Under the pieces are notes generated by a model that was given only the letters and a program-made list of their open reading frames with translations, ran no database searches and was not told the DNA's origin. A DNA stretch of 64,000 bases from Ampelocalamus luodianensis (taxonomy: Eukaryota > Streptophyta > Magnoliopsida > Poales > Poaceae): positions 32,394,165 to 32,458,164 of the forward strand of contig CM070639.1 of assembly GCA_036346255.1 (NCBI GenBank), given 5' to 3'. The position numbers and the translations under genes are program-made. The stretch's first letter is position 1, and every line of letters starts with the position of its first letter. Below are positions 1-12,897 of this stretch, piece by piece.

Positions 1-1960
1 ATATGAAGACATGATATGAATGCTCAAAATCAAAGGAATGGACTGCACACATGCATATACGGTATAGCGGTGAAACACCGTCGGTGTTCACTCAAGCCCG
101 CATCTTAACAAAAATGCGGGATCCACTTCCGTATGAAGAACGTTTCATACGGGTGTCCAACATTGCCCATCTTGGAGTTAATGGGTCTTACATGCCCATT
201 CGGAATTAATGGGTCTTTCAAATCCACTCCGTGGGCGGGACATGACAATGTCCAACACGCCCTACATGGAATGGTGGGACTTGCAATCCACTTTCGTGGA
301 GGAAACATGCATAATGAATGCATAGAATGAAATACGAATATTGAAAGACATGATAACAAAACATGGATTCAACACATATGAAAGAACATAGACAATCCAT
401 CTTCTCTCGTATCATACCAAATCACGGCATGACCATATAAACATTCATCAATCACAATCATTAAGGGTGGCAATGTACTTGCCTTCGCGATCTGACGCGT
501 TAGTCGGCAAAGGTGATACTCCTAAACCCGAGGCTTCACCTCCTAAACAAGTAAAATAATTTCAATAAGGACATAATATACCCAACACTACTAATCGACG
601 TTAAACATCGCTTCACGATGACTCTAGTCATTAATACAAAACTTAAAATGAAATCAACAATTTCGACATAACTTAATTCTGGACAGCAGCACGGTAATTG
701 ACATATCTATTGGTCTGGAACTCGGAATGAGGTGAGACTAATTTCCATGGATTCTTAACTGACATATCTACAATACTCTAGTTGGGCAAAAGTTCAGATT
801 TTGCCTCTAATAAAATTTGGCCCACGGCTCAAATCTGTTGGTGAATTAATTGACAGAAATATCGCTAAAATAAAATATCCATAACTTTTGTTGTACAACT
901 CCAAATTGAACATTCTTTATCAATCTGAAAAGGTTATCGAATTATCTACAATAACTTAGTTGGCATGACATTCATATATTGTCTTTAACAAAAAGTGGCA
1001 CACGGGTCAAAATTAAAGATAGAAACTGACATACAAACTGGACAGACTGACATACAATCTGGACAGACTGACATACAATCTGGACAGTCACAAAGAAAAG
1101 TGCATAACTTTTGATCTATAAATCCAAATGAGGTGTTCTTTATCAATCCTGAAAGCTAGTGATATCACCTTCAAAATTTGTTATGGGCAAGACCTCTGAA
1201 TCACCCTCTAACTAGGCCATAAATCAACCTATACAGAGACTGCTATTTCTCATCAGGATTCTGGACAGCAGATAATAAATCTATCATAACTTTTGACTCG
1301 AAAGTCGGAATGAGGTGATCTTGGCGGCCAACGAAAGCTAAGAACAAGACCTACATAACTCCAGGAGATGATCATCTCAGATTCGGCCTCTAAAACCACG
1401 AAACAGACCCCGCAACATTCTGGACAGAATTGATTTTCTGAACGTAGCAGTTCGATCTAATCAAATATGAACCAAATTGCATCTACCACTAATCAAACGA
1501 CGAGGATCGGTATTCGTTACCCTTGTAGAACCCTAGGAAGGCGCTGATCAAACACCCGAAGAAGATCCTTCTCTTCTCTTCCTTTCTCCTTTCTTCTCTT
1601 GCGAAATCCCTTTCTCCCTCTTCCTTTTGGCCAATGGCAGCAGGATGAAGGGGTGTATGGGGGCGTGCTACAGTACCTGGCGGCGCTACAGTACCTGGGG
1701 AGGCGCTACAGTACCTGGGGCGGCGCTACAGTACCGTGCTACAGTAACAGGGTGGTTGTCTAGGGTTTTAGGAGGAAAAAGGGCAGCTTGGGCCATGGGC
1801 CTTAGGGCGCCTCCCCTTAATGGCCCACTTCATGGCGGCCAAAGACAGCCCTTAGCTTGGGCTGGAGGCCCAAATTCCCAATTCTAACAGAATCCTTAAA
1901 TTTAATTTAATTTTTCTCTTCCAAACAAGTTTCTCTCTTACCGATATACGGGATATTACA
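1..1960 (-). repeat. 3' LTR of the first LARD (partial)
   Basis: Nearly identical to 6872-8811 apart from small indels. In sense orientation it starts at 1960 with TGTAATATCC. It holds four to five copies of a GCTACAGTAC unit around 1665-1750 (sense GTACTGTAGC), copies of a module with AAAAGTTATG and CTGTCCAG (about 670-1330), a short tandem repeat of CATACAATCTGGACAGACTG type near 1030-1090, and a hairpin array at 74-302. The remaining roughly 470 bases of the LTR lie left of the window. Confidence 0.85.
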
Positions 1961-1980
1961 TTCTACCCCCTTAAGCAGTT
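1961..1980 (-). promoter_or_regulatory. Polypurine tract of the first LARD
   Basis: On the minus strand the interior ends TTAAGGGGGTAGAATG directly before the LTR start TGTAATATCC. A purine run here is the expected primer for plus-strand DNA synthesis. The same tract and about 40 preceding bases recur before the 3' LTR of the LARD at 23877-32921. Confidence 0.7.
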
Positions 1981-4900
1981 CGACCCGAATCCTCACACGA
2001 TCTTCGCGAAAGGACAACCTGGCGAGAACTATTAACGGTAACCACGTGCTGAAGTGATCAAACCGGATAACGCTCACGCATACGAAACTCCAACTCCCAA
2101 ATGGCCTCTCCGAATTGAGGAGACCACAACACAAAGATGTAAAGCGACATCTGTCCTAACACTCAACCCGAACTTTCCAAGTATACTCATCAGAAGAGGA
2201 TCGAATGTAAGACCTTACTCGATGGTCAACGTTTTTAATGAAAACTCAAACTTTGAATGGCCCGACTACTCACTCGGCACGAACACAGCGGATGTTGCGT
2301 TCTTCGCATATGGACCTTAGGCGGTCAAGCGTCGCCAACTTCCTAATTTACGCCATTGTTGGAAACGGCGAATGAACTCGAGACAAACTCCTTTGGTACG
2401 AAAACACACAACGGGCTCAAAATCGAACTCTTCATCTAAGAAAGGACAACTCAGTTAAACAAGAGTGTACAATGAGTGGTTCCTAAACCACCAATTCTCA
2501 AAAAGAAGCCAACTGGAAATAGAGTCCTCATCGCAACCACGCAATACTAACTCTTCACCAAAAGTGTAAAATCCCAAATTTGTGGTTCATCACGAAAACA
2601 ATTCCACTTTCTAAATAGGCGGTTACGAATGAACACCACGAAAACCAAAGGAGGAATCATTTTAAATGCCGAATAAAAACTTCCTTTATTATTTATTTAT
2701 TTATATATATTTTTGCTGAATTGGAAAGAAACATACATACTAGTGCAGTGCCAACTCAAATTGCCAAGGACATCACCAACAACACAAAGCTCATGTGAGA
2801 ATAAAGCGCTTCACTACTCAAAAGACATTTTTTCTTAGTTTCACTTTTGGAATAAAATCTCTCTCGGACCTTGGAATTGAATTCATCGCATACCACACGG
2901 GCTCAAACCTCTTAGTTTAACATCCTCAAATTAGGCTTAAACCGAAATACATCATCCACACCTTTGTAGAGAGACTCTATTGATTCCACTTGAACACTCT
3001 AGAGAACTCCTTCAAGCGATGACATTAATTTGATAGAAGGCACCAAAGCACCTCAAAAACCCATGCAATATTATCACCTCCAACTTTCAAGAATAACACG
3101 TCAGAATCCTCAGTACACCCGCTCATGAACTACATCAAAAGAGTTCTATCGACAATCATTTCGCTACTCGAGAATACTCCAGTTTTCTATCCCTCTACAC
3201 ATAAATCTTTGGGCGACCAAAAGTCTAGCATGAAAATGAAAAGCCCAAATTTAACCTCAGAGACCTCTACAACGAATTCCTCTTATAACAAATAGTGAAA
3301 TCATCGGATTAAATCTCTAACATCCCCACAAATCCGACATACTCACTCATTGACATCATCAGAATCACTCACACAACATCGCAATACTTTCCAATTGTTT
3401 TACTCTATAACATTGATTAAGGTTTCCATACATTTGATAATCCCCAACATTTCAACATGAACCAAAGTTACGGAACTACACTATACCATAGGTCCTACTT
3501 AGTCGAACAATATACGTTTTACTTGAAACCATACATCCCATCTGAATCAACTTCCCTCCAAGAGGCTCGAGTCAAAACCAACTCATCTTCTATTACTCCT
3601 CCAATAAGCTGGGTAGCAAAATCTCACCCCTACAATCACTTAACCACCACCAAACCAATTAACAACTTATGATTTGTAAAACTTTCTGACAAAGCGGTTG
3701 ATCCTTTCTCAAAAGAAAGAGGCGAACAAGAACAAATTTCACCACACGGGAAAAAAATCTGCTGCTCACGGTGAGCACGAGACCAAAAGAAATAACTGTA
3801 AAGAAGATGCAGGAAAACAAAAATTGAGTTCACAATGAGTGCACGCATCCCTCGAAAAGGAATAGCAAATAACCACCAATAAGAGAAATGACATTGCGAT
3901 TGAAACTCGACAACTCTTGAGTGTAAGAGCGAAAGTTTATGAACAATTCAAATAACCACAAGTTACAAAACTTGACTCAAATTCTCAAATATTCCTCTGC
4001 ACTCTTTCCTTTAACACTGAAATTAATTTTTGACTAACATCGCTTTGCCACAACGTACAAGATAAGATCTTTAGTCCAAACCACAAGGACTAATTAAGAA
4101 CCAATGAAATTCTTCAATACGTCATATTTGTTCAGAACAGTTCAACTACACAAGAAACATGAGATCCAAATAATCTCAGCCACCAAACTCGAAACATTTT
4201 CAATTCTGATTTGCGAAAAGCAAGTAGATTATTCTCCTCTTAAAGGAACCAACATAACTTCTTTGATTGCAACCTCACGTTGCCAACTCAGACCAAAGAG
4301 CATTTAAAATTAAATCACACAAATCTCTTAAGAAGCAACAGGACAATCCAATACCTTAATTTATTTAAAATAATTTCAGCTACGGATGATTCATGGGCTC
4401 AAAGAAAATATCACTAAAGCTAAACTTGAATTATTCTCATCGAACGATATCACCAAAGCGATCAAATTACTATGGGTATTAACATCAATTTCACAACAAC
4501 AATTAGAAAACACTTCAAAAGACCCACGTGAAAAGAATGAATTGATTCTTTCTCAAAAGAAGAGACAAATGGAAACGATTTTCACCAACTAGAAAACTCA
4601 TCCACCACTACTTTGAACATGGGACCAAGAGAAGAAACCAATTAAGCAATGAACTCACAGAACATAAGTGGAGTCCATAGTTGAGCATAAGCCTCACAAG
4701 AATAGAATATCGAACCTTAATGAGATAAGAACAAATAAGTATTCAAAATCGAAGCACTTGCATCACTGAAGAACCACTGCAACTTTGTAACATATCGTTA
4801 CTCGATAAACTTCATTTACCACATAAAGCCTGAACCCCCAAAAGATCATGAATACAAATCTTGAAATTTGATCATTTAGAGAATATCACCATGGGTGATC

Positions 4901-6370
4901 AAATTACCACGAATTAACCTCATTCTCACATTTTGTGATTTAATAACATCGACAACATACACTAGTACCAAGAATCATCAAACTTTATTACTCCATCCTA
5001 AAACTTCCCAAAGGGAATACAAACCACAAGGTTGAAACAAATTTATTATAACCAGATTATGCTAAGCAATAACAATATCACAACGCATACGCTATCAAAG
5101 ACTACTTACGAAATTCATCTACTCAAGCTGTTGGTGTTGCTCAACACCTTCTTGACGCTCATTAACAATTGATGATTGTACTAACCATGTGTATACATAC
5201 GGTACTAATTCCATTTGCAATCACATAACCAAATATAAACATAGATTCACATTTCACCTTTATTAAATCATTTCAAAACATGATTAAAGATTCACTAACA
5301 TAATTTCCTATAAACAAGGTTTCATGAATCGATACACGGCACCCATCGGTACTTTATACAAGTTTCAACAATTTTTGCATACCAGAAATAGATAAATCTA
5401 GCTCTTATGTAAGATCTATAGGTTACGAATGGATATGGACAATCTTTATTTAACATCGCGCTGTATCAAATACAAGGACATATCAAATTAATAAATTTCA
5501 ATTTCATGGATGGTAGTTAAGAATAATTGATTTGCACCATGCTAAAAACCCAACTTGGTAACCCACATCATAGCAATTTATTCGTTTAGTTATAACTTCT
5601 CATTTTAAGCATGGCAAGTCATCACAAAAGGATTCTAACGTCTTACTTGACAAAGAGAGACTTCAAATTTCAACGTTCAAGTAATCCAAAAGAAACACAT
5701 AAAGCAAAAGCTTTTCCATGCAAGCGAACTTACTGATGGAAACTCTCACTAACCAAGCTATCAAGCGAGTAAATGAGTCATTTTTTCAATGAGAAAGAAG
5801 GAGCAACCATGAAAACATCAATCTTGCCAATTGACAACGATCACAAGTAGTAAAAGCAACTCAACGATCGAAAAGCAATAATTGTTTGAGAGAACCAAGA
5901 GGATCTATTGAAAACCATAAACTATGATGAACCACAAACCGGAGAAATTCATCAACCACCACGGGACAAGAAGCGCCAAAATCGAATTCAAGGAAGAGAA
6001 CAACTTTCTAAAGCAACTCACGCTTAACACTTGAAACTACGGTGCACGGGGTCCTTGCTCCTCTAACCACGTCTTTGCGACAGTGGTGTAACACGGTGAA
6101 TCGGAGTAACAACCACGATCTCCACTTCTTATCATCCGTTAACAACACGCTTCACCAAAATACTCAATTATGAATATACAGGACCATCTCATGACAATCA
6201 TAGTATTAGTTCATATTAACAACAAGAACGATAGTACAGAAGAAATTCAAGAACAGTTCAATATGATGAAACACACCACTAGAAATACGAATCGATGGAT
6301 TACCCAAACCCCACCTCATCGTACACGGTGTGTCAATTTAATAACTTAATTACCACGGACCTAAAGCCCG
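1981..6370 (-). other. Non-coding interior of the first LARD
   Basis: About 4.4 kb of AT-rich sequence between primer site and polypurine tract. Open frames are all short (about 60-90 codons) and show no retroviral motif. An AT simple repeat (TTAT units) lies at about 2685-2715. The first few hundred bases after the primer site, read on the minus strand, resemble the leaders at 57817-58215 and 63303-64000 (a GTCCGTGGTAATT-like stretch, then a GACACAC stretch). The last 100 bases resemble the end of the interior at about 29990-30101. The rest has no recognisable relative in this window. Confidence 0.7.
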
Positions 6371-6381
6371 CTCGATACCAA
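6370..6381 (-). promoter_or_regulatory. Primer-binding site, initiator-Met tRNA type (altered)
   Basis: On the minus strand the LTR end GGTGTTACA is followed by GC and TTGGTATCGAGC. The usual plant site is TGGTATCAGAGC, so this copy lacks one base at the CAG. The same change occurs at three other primer sites in the window. Confidence 0.75.
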
Positions 6382-6383
6382 GC

Positions 6384-8811
6384 TGTAACACCACGGCTAT
6401 TCGGAAGCCAAGATGTCACCTAAAACATCTAACATACATCCATATTGCGGGAGAATTTGAATAAAATCAACTAATGATAGTATCAAAACAACGAGGACAT
6501 GATGAAGGTATCCTTCCTTCACCATCTAAACTATTTATTTCAGTTCATTGATAATGAAAGTTCATATGCGATAATAAATCAACCTCAATGTGGAGAAGGT
6601 ATCCTTCCTTCACCAATTATAATTTAATTATTACAGTTCATCATTAACGAATGTAAGATAGAACTAAATTTAATCTTGAACATGAATAGGGTGATGTGAG
6701 CAGTAGTGCGTGTCTACTCCTCCCAAGTGAGCCAACATCGGGGTTACCTAAAATAAACAAACAACGCAAGAGTGAGTCCATGACTCGGCAAGTACATATA
6801 TCAATATGATAATCATTCAATATGAATAAGACAATCTCATCATCGAGTTCGATCACATCACAACCGACTACATATGAAGACATGATATGAATGCTCAAAA
6901 TCAAAGGAATGGACTGCACACATGCATATACAGTATAGCGATGAAACACCGTCGGTGTTCACTCAAGCCCGCATCTTAACAAAAATGCGGGATCCACTTC
7001 CGTATGAAGAACGTTTCATACGGGTGTCCAACATTGCCCATCTTGGAGTTAATGGGTCTTACATGCCCATTCGGAATTAATGGGTCTTTCAAATCCACTC
7101 CGTGGGCGGGACATGACAATGTCCAACACGCGCCACACTGGAATGGTGGGACTTGCAATCCACTTTCGTGGAGGAAACATGCATAATGAATGCATAGAAT
7201 GAAATACGAATATTGAAAGACATGATAACAAAACATGGATTCAACACATATGAAAGAACATAGACAATCCATCTTCTCTCGTATCATACCAAATCACAGC
7301 ATGACCATATAAACATTCATCAATCACAATCATTAAGGGTGGCAATGTACTTGCCTTCGCGATGCGACGCGTTAGTCGGCAAAGGTGATACTCCTAAACC
7401 CGAGGCTTCACCTCCTAAACAAGTAAAATAATTTCAATAAGGACATAATATACCCAACACTACTAATCGACGTTAAACATCGCTTCACGATGACTCTAGT
7501 CATTAATACAAAACTTAAAATGAAATCAACAATTTCTGACATAACTTAATTCTGGACAGCAGCACGGTAATTGACATATCTATTGGTCTGGAACTCGGAA
7601 TGAGGTGAGACTAATTTCCATGGATTCTTAACTGACATATCTACAATACTCTAGTTGGGCAAAAGTTCAGATTTTGCTTCTAATAAAATTTGGCCCACGG
7701 CTCAAATCTGTTGACTGAATTAATTGACAGAAATATCGGCTAAAATAAAATATCCATAACTTTTGTTGTACAACTCCAAATTGAACATTCTTTATCAATC
7801 TGAAAAGGTTATCGAATTATCTACAATAACTTAGTTGTACGACATTCATATATTGTCTTTAACAAAAAGTGGCACACGGGTCAAAATTAAAGATAGAAAG
7901 CGACATACAAACTGGACAGATGACATACAATCTGGACAGACTGGCATACAATCTGGACAGTCACAAAGAAAAGTGCATAACTTTTGATCTATAAATCCAA
8001 ATGAGGTGTTCTTTATCAATCCTGAAAGCTAGTGATATCACCTTCAAAATTTGTTATGGGCAAGACCTCTGAATCACCCTCTAACTAGGCCATAAATCAA
8101 CCTATACAGAGACTGCTATTTCTCATCAGGATTCTGGACAGCAGATAATAAATCTATCATAACTTTTGACTCGAAAGTCGGAATGAGGTGATCTTGGCGG
8201 CCAACGAAAGCTAAGAACAAGACCTACATAACTCCAGGAGATGATCATCTCAGATTCGGCCTCTAAAACCACGAAACAGACCCGCAACATTCTGGACAGA
8301 ATTGATTTTCTGAACGTAGCAGTTCGATCTAATCAAATATGAACCAAATCGCATCTACCACTAATCAAGCGACGAGGATCGGTATTCGTTACCCTTGTAG
8401 AACCCTAGGAAGGCGCTGATCAAACACCCGAAGAAGATCCCTTCTCTTCTCTTCCTTTCTCCTTTCTTCTCTTGCCGAAATCCCTTTCTCCCTCTTCCTT
8501 TTGGCCAATGGCAGCAGGATGAAGGGGTGTATGGGGCGTGCTACAGTACACTGGCGGCGCTACAGTACTGGGGCGGCGCTACGATCATCGTGCTCTGATG
8601 CGAGGGTGGTTGTCTAGGGTTTTAGGAGGAAAAGGGGCAGCTTGGGCCATGGGCCTTAGGGCGCCTCCCTTAATGGCCCACTTCATGGCGGCCAAAGACA
8701 GCCCTTAGCTTGGTGGAGGCCCAAATTCCCAATTCTAACAGAATCCTTAAATTTAATTTATTTTTTCTCTTCCAAACAAGTTTCTCTCTTACCGATATAC
8801 GGGATATTACA
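6384..8811 (-). repeat. 5' LTR of the first LARD (2,428 bp)
   Basis: Complete LTR with TG/CA ends. In sense orientation it starts at 8811. Downstream of the GTACTGTAGC motifs lies a conserved CTACAAGGGTAACG (complement of about 8387-8400), then four AAAAGTTATG/CTGTCCAG modules (about 7550-8215), a hairpin array (6945-7172), a GAGTC/GACTC hairpin (6774-6786), a pyrimidine tract, and AG at 6749-6748. This order is the same in the other LARD LTRs of the window. Confidence 0.9.
6945..7172 (-). repeat. Array of small hairpins in the LARD LTR
   Basis: Consecutive short inverted repeats on the + strand: AACACC/GGTGTT (6945-6959), CCCGCAT/ATGCGGG (6968-6991), CCGTATGAA/TTCATACGG (7000-7023), CCCAT/ATGGG (7037-7056), CCCATT/AATGGG (7066-7084), CCAC/GTGG (7095-7105), GACAT/ATGTC (7110-7123), CCAC/GTGG (7133-7149) and TCCAC/GTGGA (7159-7172). 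The second LTR copy has the same array at about 74-302. Confidence 0.8.
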
Positions 8812-11466
8812 TCTACAGCTCCAGATCCTCTACCTCACCGTCGCGGCCGCGCGCGGGGACTCCGTCGAACCGCCGGCAGCATTAGGTTTAATCCCTCTCC
8901 ATTAGCGTTAATCATCTTTTAGTTGTATCACTGGCATGTGGACCCCTCCAGAGTTAATCGCGTTTAGAAATCTTAATCCAACCGTTGTTTTACCCTTTGA
9001 GTCGCTGCCATGTGGGCCCATGCTGTCAGTTAGTGGTTGTGTAAACCTTAATGATACGTTTTCTCTGTCGGGAAACGTATTTCGCTGTGCGTATTTGTTA
9101 GGATTGCACTTTGATAAGCCGAAGACGTATTCTTAGAATACACCTTCGACGTCGCCGTTGGCCCGGCTGGGTCAAGTTTGACCTGGTCGCCGTTTCTCGC
9201 GCGGGTCCACATGTCTGTGGCTGTGGCTAGCTGCGCGCCGGTAGAAAAAGTATTAAATGCTTTAGTAATGCTGAAATGTATTTTCTGTTGCACTGTTAAT
9301 TCAATTAAACTTAGAAAATGCATAACTAATTCAATTTTTCTCCAAATCGCATGAAACCAGTTCTGTTATTTTTCATTTTAAGTGTATTATTTACTAAAAT
9401 CGTTTTCACCCATGTCTCTGTTGGCAAAAATATGGTTATTGATTAAATGGTGTATTATGTATTCTCCAAATTAGAAAATTCATATCTATCTCAATATTTG
9501 TCCAAATCCAGTAAATCCAATTTTGTAAATTTTCATTTTGAGTGTACTAATTATCAGGATAGGTTTTGGATATGTTTATGTTCATAAATTTTGTTAAATA
9601 ATTAAAATGGTGCTTTTATGTGTATTTTAGCTTAGAAAATTCATAGAAAATTCATAACATCTTAAAATGAATTGTTCTTTGTTTCTAAAATTTTGATAAA
9701 TCTTGTTTTAGCTGCTGTGTAAATTTTTGTTTTGTTTTGATGTTGTTGAATGTTGAAGTGTGTCGGTGTTATTTGTCCTTATTTGTTGTTTTTGCTCGAT
9801 CGATAGATTGCGACGATTCTGGTATTCTCGAGAGTAATCCTCTGCAACAGGTTGAGCATATTGAGCCACAGAAGCCAGGCAAGCAGTTTGATCATGTTAA
9901 TCCCAGTATTTTAAAGTCTAATATTTTGTTTCAACTGTATGTATGCATCGCTTAATTTGTGTTAAATTGGTTAGTTAATCCTTTAGATGCATCATCTGTA
10001 GGTAAATGATTATCCTCTACTACCTGAGCCTAGATTATTTACTGTGATTCGAGATCGTTGGATGATCTCTTGTCACTTATTAGATACGATTTCAACTGCT
10101 TAGACATGCTTAGTATCGGTAGAAATGGGCGGTTATCGACTTAGTCGGTAACCTTGATCACACAAAATTTACTATAACTTTATGTTTCAGCATTTTTACT
10201 ATGTTTAATTGTGAAAACTAAAAATGAAAATAAAATGATTTAGACTTGCGCACAACGGTATGTTGGTGTGATCTGTTGGGTGTGACTGGAATGGTGCCCG
10301 AGTCAACAGGGACCGAACATCTTGTTACACTAAACCAAGCATTTTAGCGTGCTAACCACGTTAGAGTATATGGGACCTCTCTTGACCTAGTACTTTGGCG
10401 TGTATTGGCTCCGGGTCGCAGGAGGGATGGTGTTGGGAGCATGGTAGTTGTCCGAAAAGCTTTACCCCGCAAAGGTAGTTGTCTTTTCGGCTTTACCATG
10501 TAAGCGTATGGATTTCTATCCATACGAGCGGCTCGTAGTTAATACACAATATTGGAAAAAGTCTCGTAGGACTTAGTGTCTTGCATACCTTCGGAAGTGT
10601 GCTTTGGCTTAAAGGCGATGCGAAGTGTGGATGCAGTGGTACACCCTCTACAGGGTTAAAACTAGTCGAATAGCCTCGTCTAGGTTATGGACACACTTGG
10701 CAAGGTCTTCCAAGAGTTAGACTACAACATTTAAATTAAAACTTGTTGGGTGGTACGAATGCGGGATTAGTGCTATTGTTGGGGTGACTATTGGGATAGT
10801 CACTTCTAGGTTGTTTTTACTCTCTTGTTATTATTACCTTTACTGATTATTTCAATGATAAAAATGAATTGCAAACTTGCCTTTAAAGCAGTATTACATT
10901 ATTGCAAATAAATTTGGCTTTGTGCAAATGAAACATATGGCCTCCACCAAATAAGCTGCATGTAGCATATAAGCAGTGCGCTAGTTCACACGTCGGTCTT
11001 GCAGTACAAAACAATTTTTGTACTCAGTTGCTTTGCTTAATGTTTTTGTTGCAGAGGAAGAAGGTGAGCCCCAAGGGCCTCACTTCTGTGAGTTGTGCTA
11101 CCGCTTCGTGTTTGACGACTAGGCTTGGCGGTCCGGTCAGATGCCTTGTGGGTTGAAGGCACGCTGATTGGCTTTGTTTATAGCCATATTATGGCACTTT
11201 TGCTTCCGCTGTCAGTCTTGTTTATTTGTGTATCTTTTGGTCGGTCGGCCTTGGTCTGTAATATTTCTACTGATGTTACTTTCTGCTTAGTAGTGTAATG
11301 TTTGGACTCTATGTTTGGAATGGAGTTGATACATTATTTTGTGGTGAGGTATGTATACTGCTTTCTGGGAAGTATACATATCTCGAGGCTCGGTTTATTT
11401 GATTTGTGATGCTAGGGCCAGGTGGTTGGCTAAGCATTACAAGCCAAATAAATTGGGGTCCTCACA
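8812..11466 (+). repeat. 5' LTR of chromovirus copy 1 (3' two thirds)
   Basis: Matches about 17669-20328 of the 3' LTR with few changes, and ends GGGGTCCTCACA just before the primer site. It includes hairpins such as CGTATGGA/TCCATACG (near 10505-10526), GTGACTAT/ATAGTCAC (near 10786-10805) and GTACAAAA/TTTTGTAC (near 11003-11023), then TTTTTGTTGCAG ending at 11054. No LTR gene product is expected. Short open frames here are not conserved coding regions. Confidence 0.88.
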
Positions 11467-11470
11467 AAGT

Positions 11471-11483
11471 TGGTATCAGAGCC
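11471..11483 (+). promoter_or_regulatory. Primer-binding site, initiator-Met tRNA
   Basis: TGGTATCAGAGCC begins four bases after the LTR end. This is the unaltered plant Met-type site that primes minus-strand synthesis. The corresponding site in copy 2 has lost a base at its CAG. Confidence 0.85.
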
Positions 11484-11844
11484 ATTCTGACCGTAGTAAC
11501 CCAAGCATAGTCGTCCTTAGGATATTTTGGAAAGGCTTATTTTCAAAGTATAAAAAGGATTATGAAAACCTAGGCAGATTCTCGGGTTTTACTCCTTATC
11601 TATCTTAGCTTTCTATCCTCATCTTACTCTAATTTGAGTTTTAAAACTCGGTTTCTCTCTTTCCTTTCAAAAGATAGTTATGTATCCGGTGGGATTAGTT
11701 TTGGGAGAACCATGGGAGATTAATCTAAATAAAACTTGTGGGAACATAAGGGTAAAATGTGATGTAAGTCGGCTAAGTGTCTAAATTTGGTCAGTAAGCA
11801 GTCATCCGGCTGGTCATGATGAGGAGCTTCCCCCTCCCCCGACC
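11484..11844 (+). other. 5' leader of chromovirus copy 1
   Basis: Untranslated stretch between primer site and gag start. It aligns with 44462-44944 of copy 2, although copy 2 has an extra segment (about 44740-44880) absent here. No coding motif is seen. Confidence 0.6.
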
Positions 11845-12897
11845 ATGGCTGAGGTTCTCGCTCAGATCGAGCGAAACCGCATGGATCGACGCAGCGCGTG
11901 GAGGTTATTGCTAGGAATACCTCCACTCTGCCGGTGCCTCCGGATCCGGAGGTGGCGGGCACGGTTCGCGGGGACTTGCAGAGTTCCTCCGTACGCAGCC
12001 GCCGACCTTCTCCCGCTCTGAGGATCCTCTCGATGCAAATGATTGGCTGCGCATGGTTGAGCGAAAGCTCAACATCGCTCAGTGCCAGGCCCAGGAGAAG
12101 GCACTTTTCGCGTCCCACCGGCTTGAGGGCGCGGCACTCTCATGGTGGGAGAACTACCTCGCCATGCGGCCGCGGGGTGTGTGGTCTTGTGGGAGGAGTT
12201 CAGTGCGCTTTCGTCCGGCCCACATTCCTGATGGCTTGATGAAGCTGAAGAAGAAAGAATTCCTCGCGCTCAAGCAAGAGCGCAAGTCTGTGACGGAGTA
12301 CCTGTACGAGTTCAATCATTTGGCTCGTTATGCTCCGGGGGAGGTGGCCTCAGATGAGGCTAAGCAGGAGAAGTTTATGGATGGCTTGTCCGAGGAGCTG
12401 CAGGACAAGCTGTCTATTGTGGACTTCCCCGACTTTCAGGCCTTGGTTGATAAGGCCATTGTTGCTTAGCACAAGGCAAAGGCGCTGGGTGGGTCCCGCA
12501 ATCGCAAATGGGAGGCCCATCGATCTGCACAGGCCAGCCTCGTCCTCGGGATGGGCCAGCACCAGGGGCCCGTTCTTTTGCTCCACCAGCACCGAGGCCA
12601 TCTGCACCGGCTCCTCGTCCACCGCAGGCCGTGTTTCAGCCACGTGCGCCTACGATCCAGCAGCAGAGTGGCCTCCGCAATCCGGCGGCCGAGGTTACTT
12701 GTTTCCGCTGCCACAACAAGGGCCACTACGCCAACGCTTGTCCTCAGAGTGCTGGAGCGGTCCCTCGTCCTAATGGAGGACGCGGGCAAGGGAGTGGTCA
12801 CCCACCTGACCAGAAGATGATCCAGAAGACCCAGGGTGCGAGCAGCGGTCGAGTCAACCATCTTTCGGTGAGGAGGCTCGGGGCGCGGATGTCGTGA
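11845..12897 (+). pseudogene. gag: gag polyprotein (capsid and nucleocapsid), broken
   Basis: Structural protein that would form the cytoplasmic particle and bind element RNA. The likely start is the ATG at 11845 (MAEVLAQIERN...). The frame shifts near 11895. The capsid-like part is read at 12053-12469 (SWWENYL, EFLALKQERKSVTEYL, then FMDGLSEELQDKL), typical of a retrotransposon gag domain, and stops at a TAG at 12467. The nucleocapsid part is in another frame at 12508-12897, with a proline-rich stretch and one CCHC knuckle (CFRCHNKGHYANAC, 12700-12741). At least two frame changes and one stop prevent a full product. Several breaks coincide with CAG/CTG sites and could be sequence error. Confidence 0.85.

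Larger units (their letters stand above)
1..8811 (-). mobile_element. Non-coding LTR retrotransposon (LARD type), 3' LTR cut by window edge
   Basis: Bases 1-1960 repeat at 6872-8811, which defines two LTRs around a 4.4 kb interior. Read on the minus strand, the LTR begins TGTAATATCCCG and ends GGTGTTACA. A tRNA-Met-like primer site follows the right-hand LTR and a purine-rich tract precedes the left-hand one, so the element runs right to left. No Gag or Pol motif is visible in the interior, which makes it a non-autonomous large retrotransposon derivative. It sits inside the 5' LTR of the chromovirus to its right. Its own left end and left target duplication lie outside the window. Family assignment beyond this is not possible from sequence alone. 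Confidence 0.85.

Noticed and set aside
11471..11483. tRNA-like match at primer sites
   Set aside because: Only the 3' terminal complement of initiator-Met tRNA is present, with no cloverleaf; it is a priming site.
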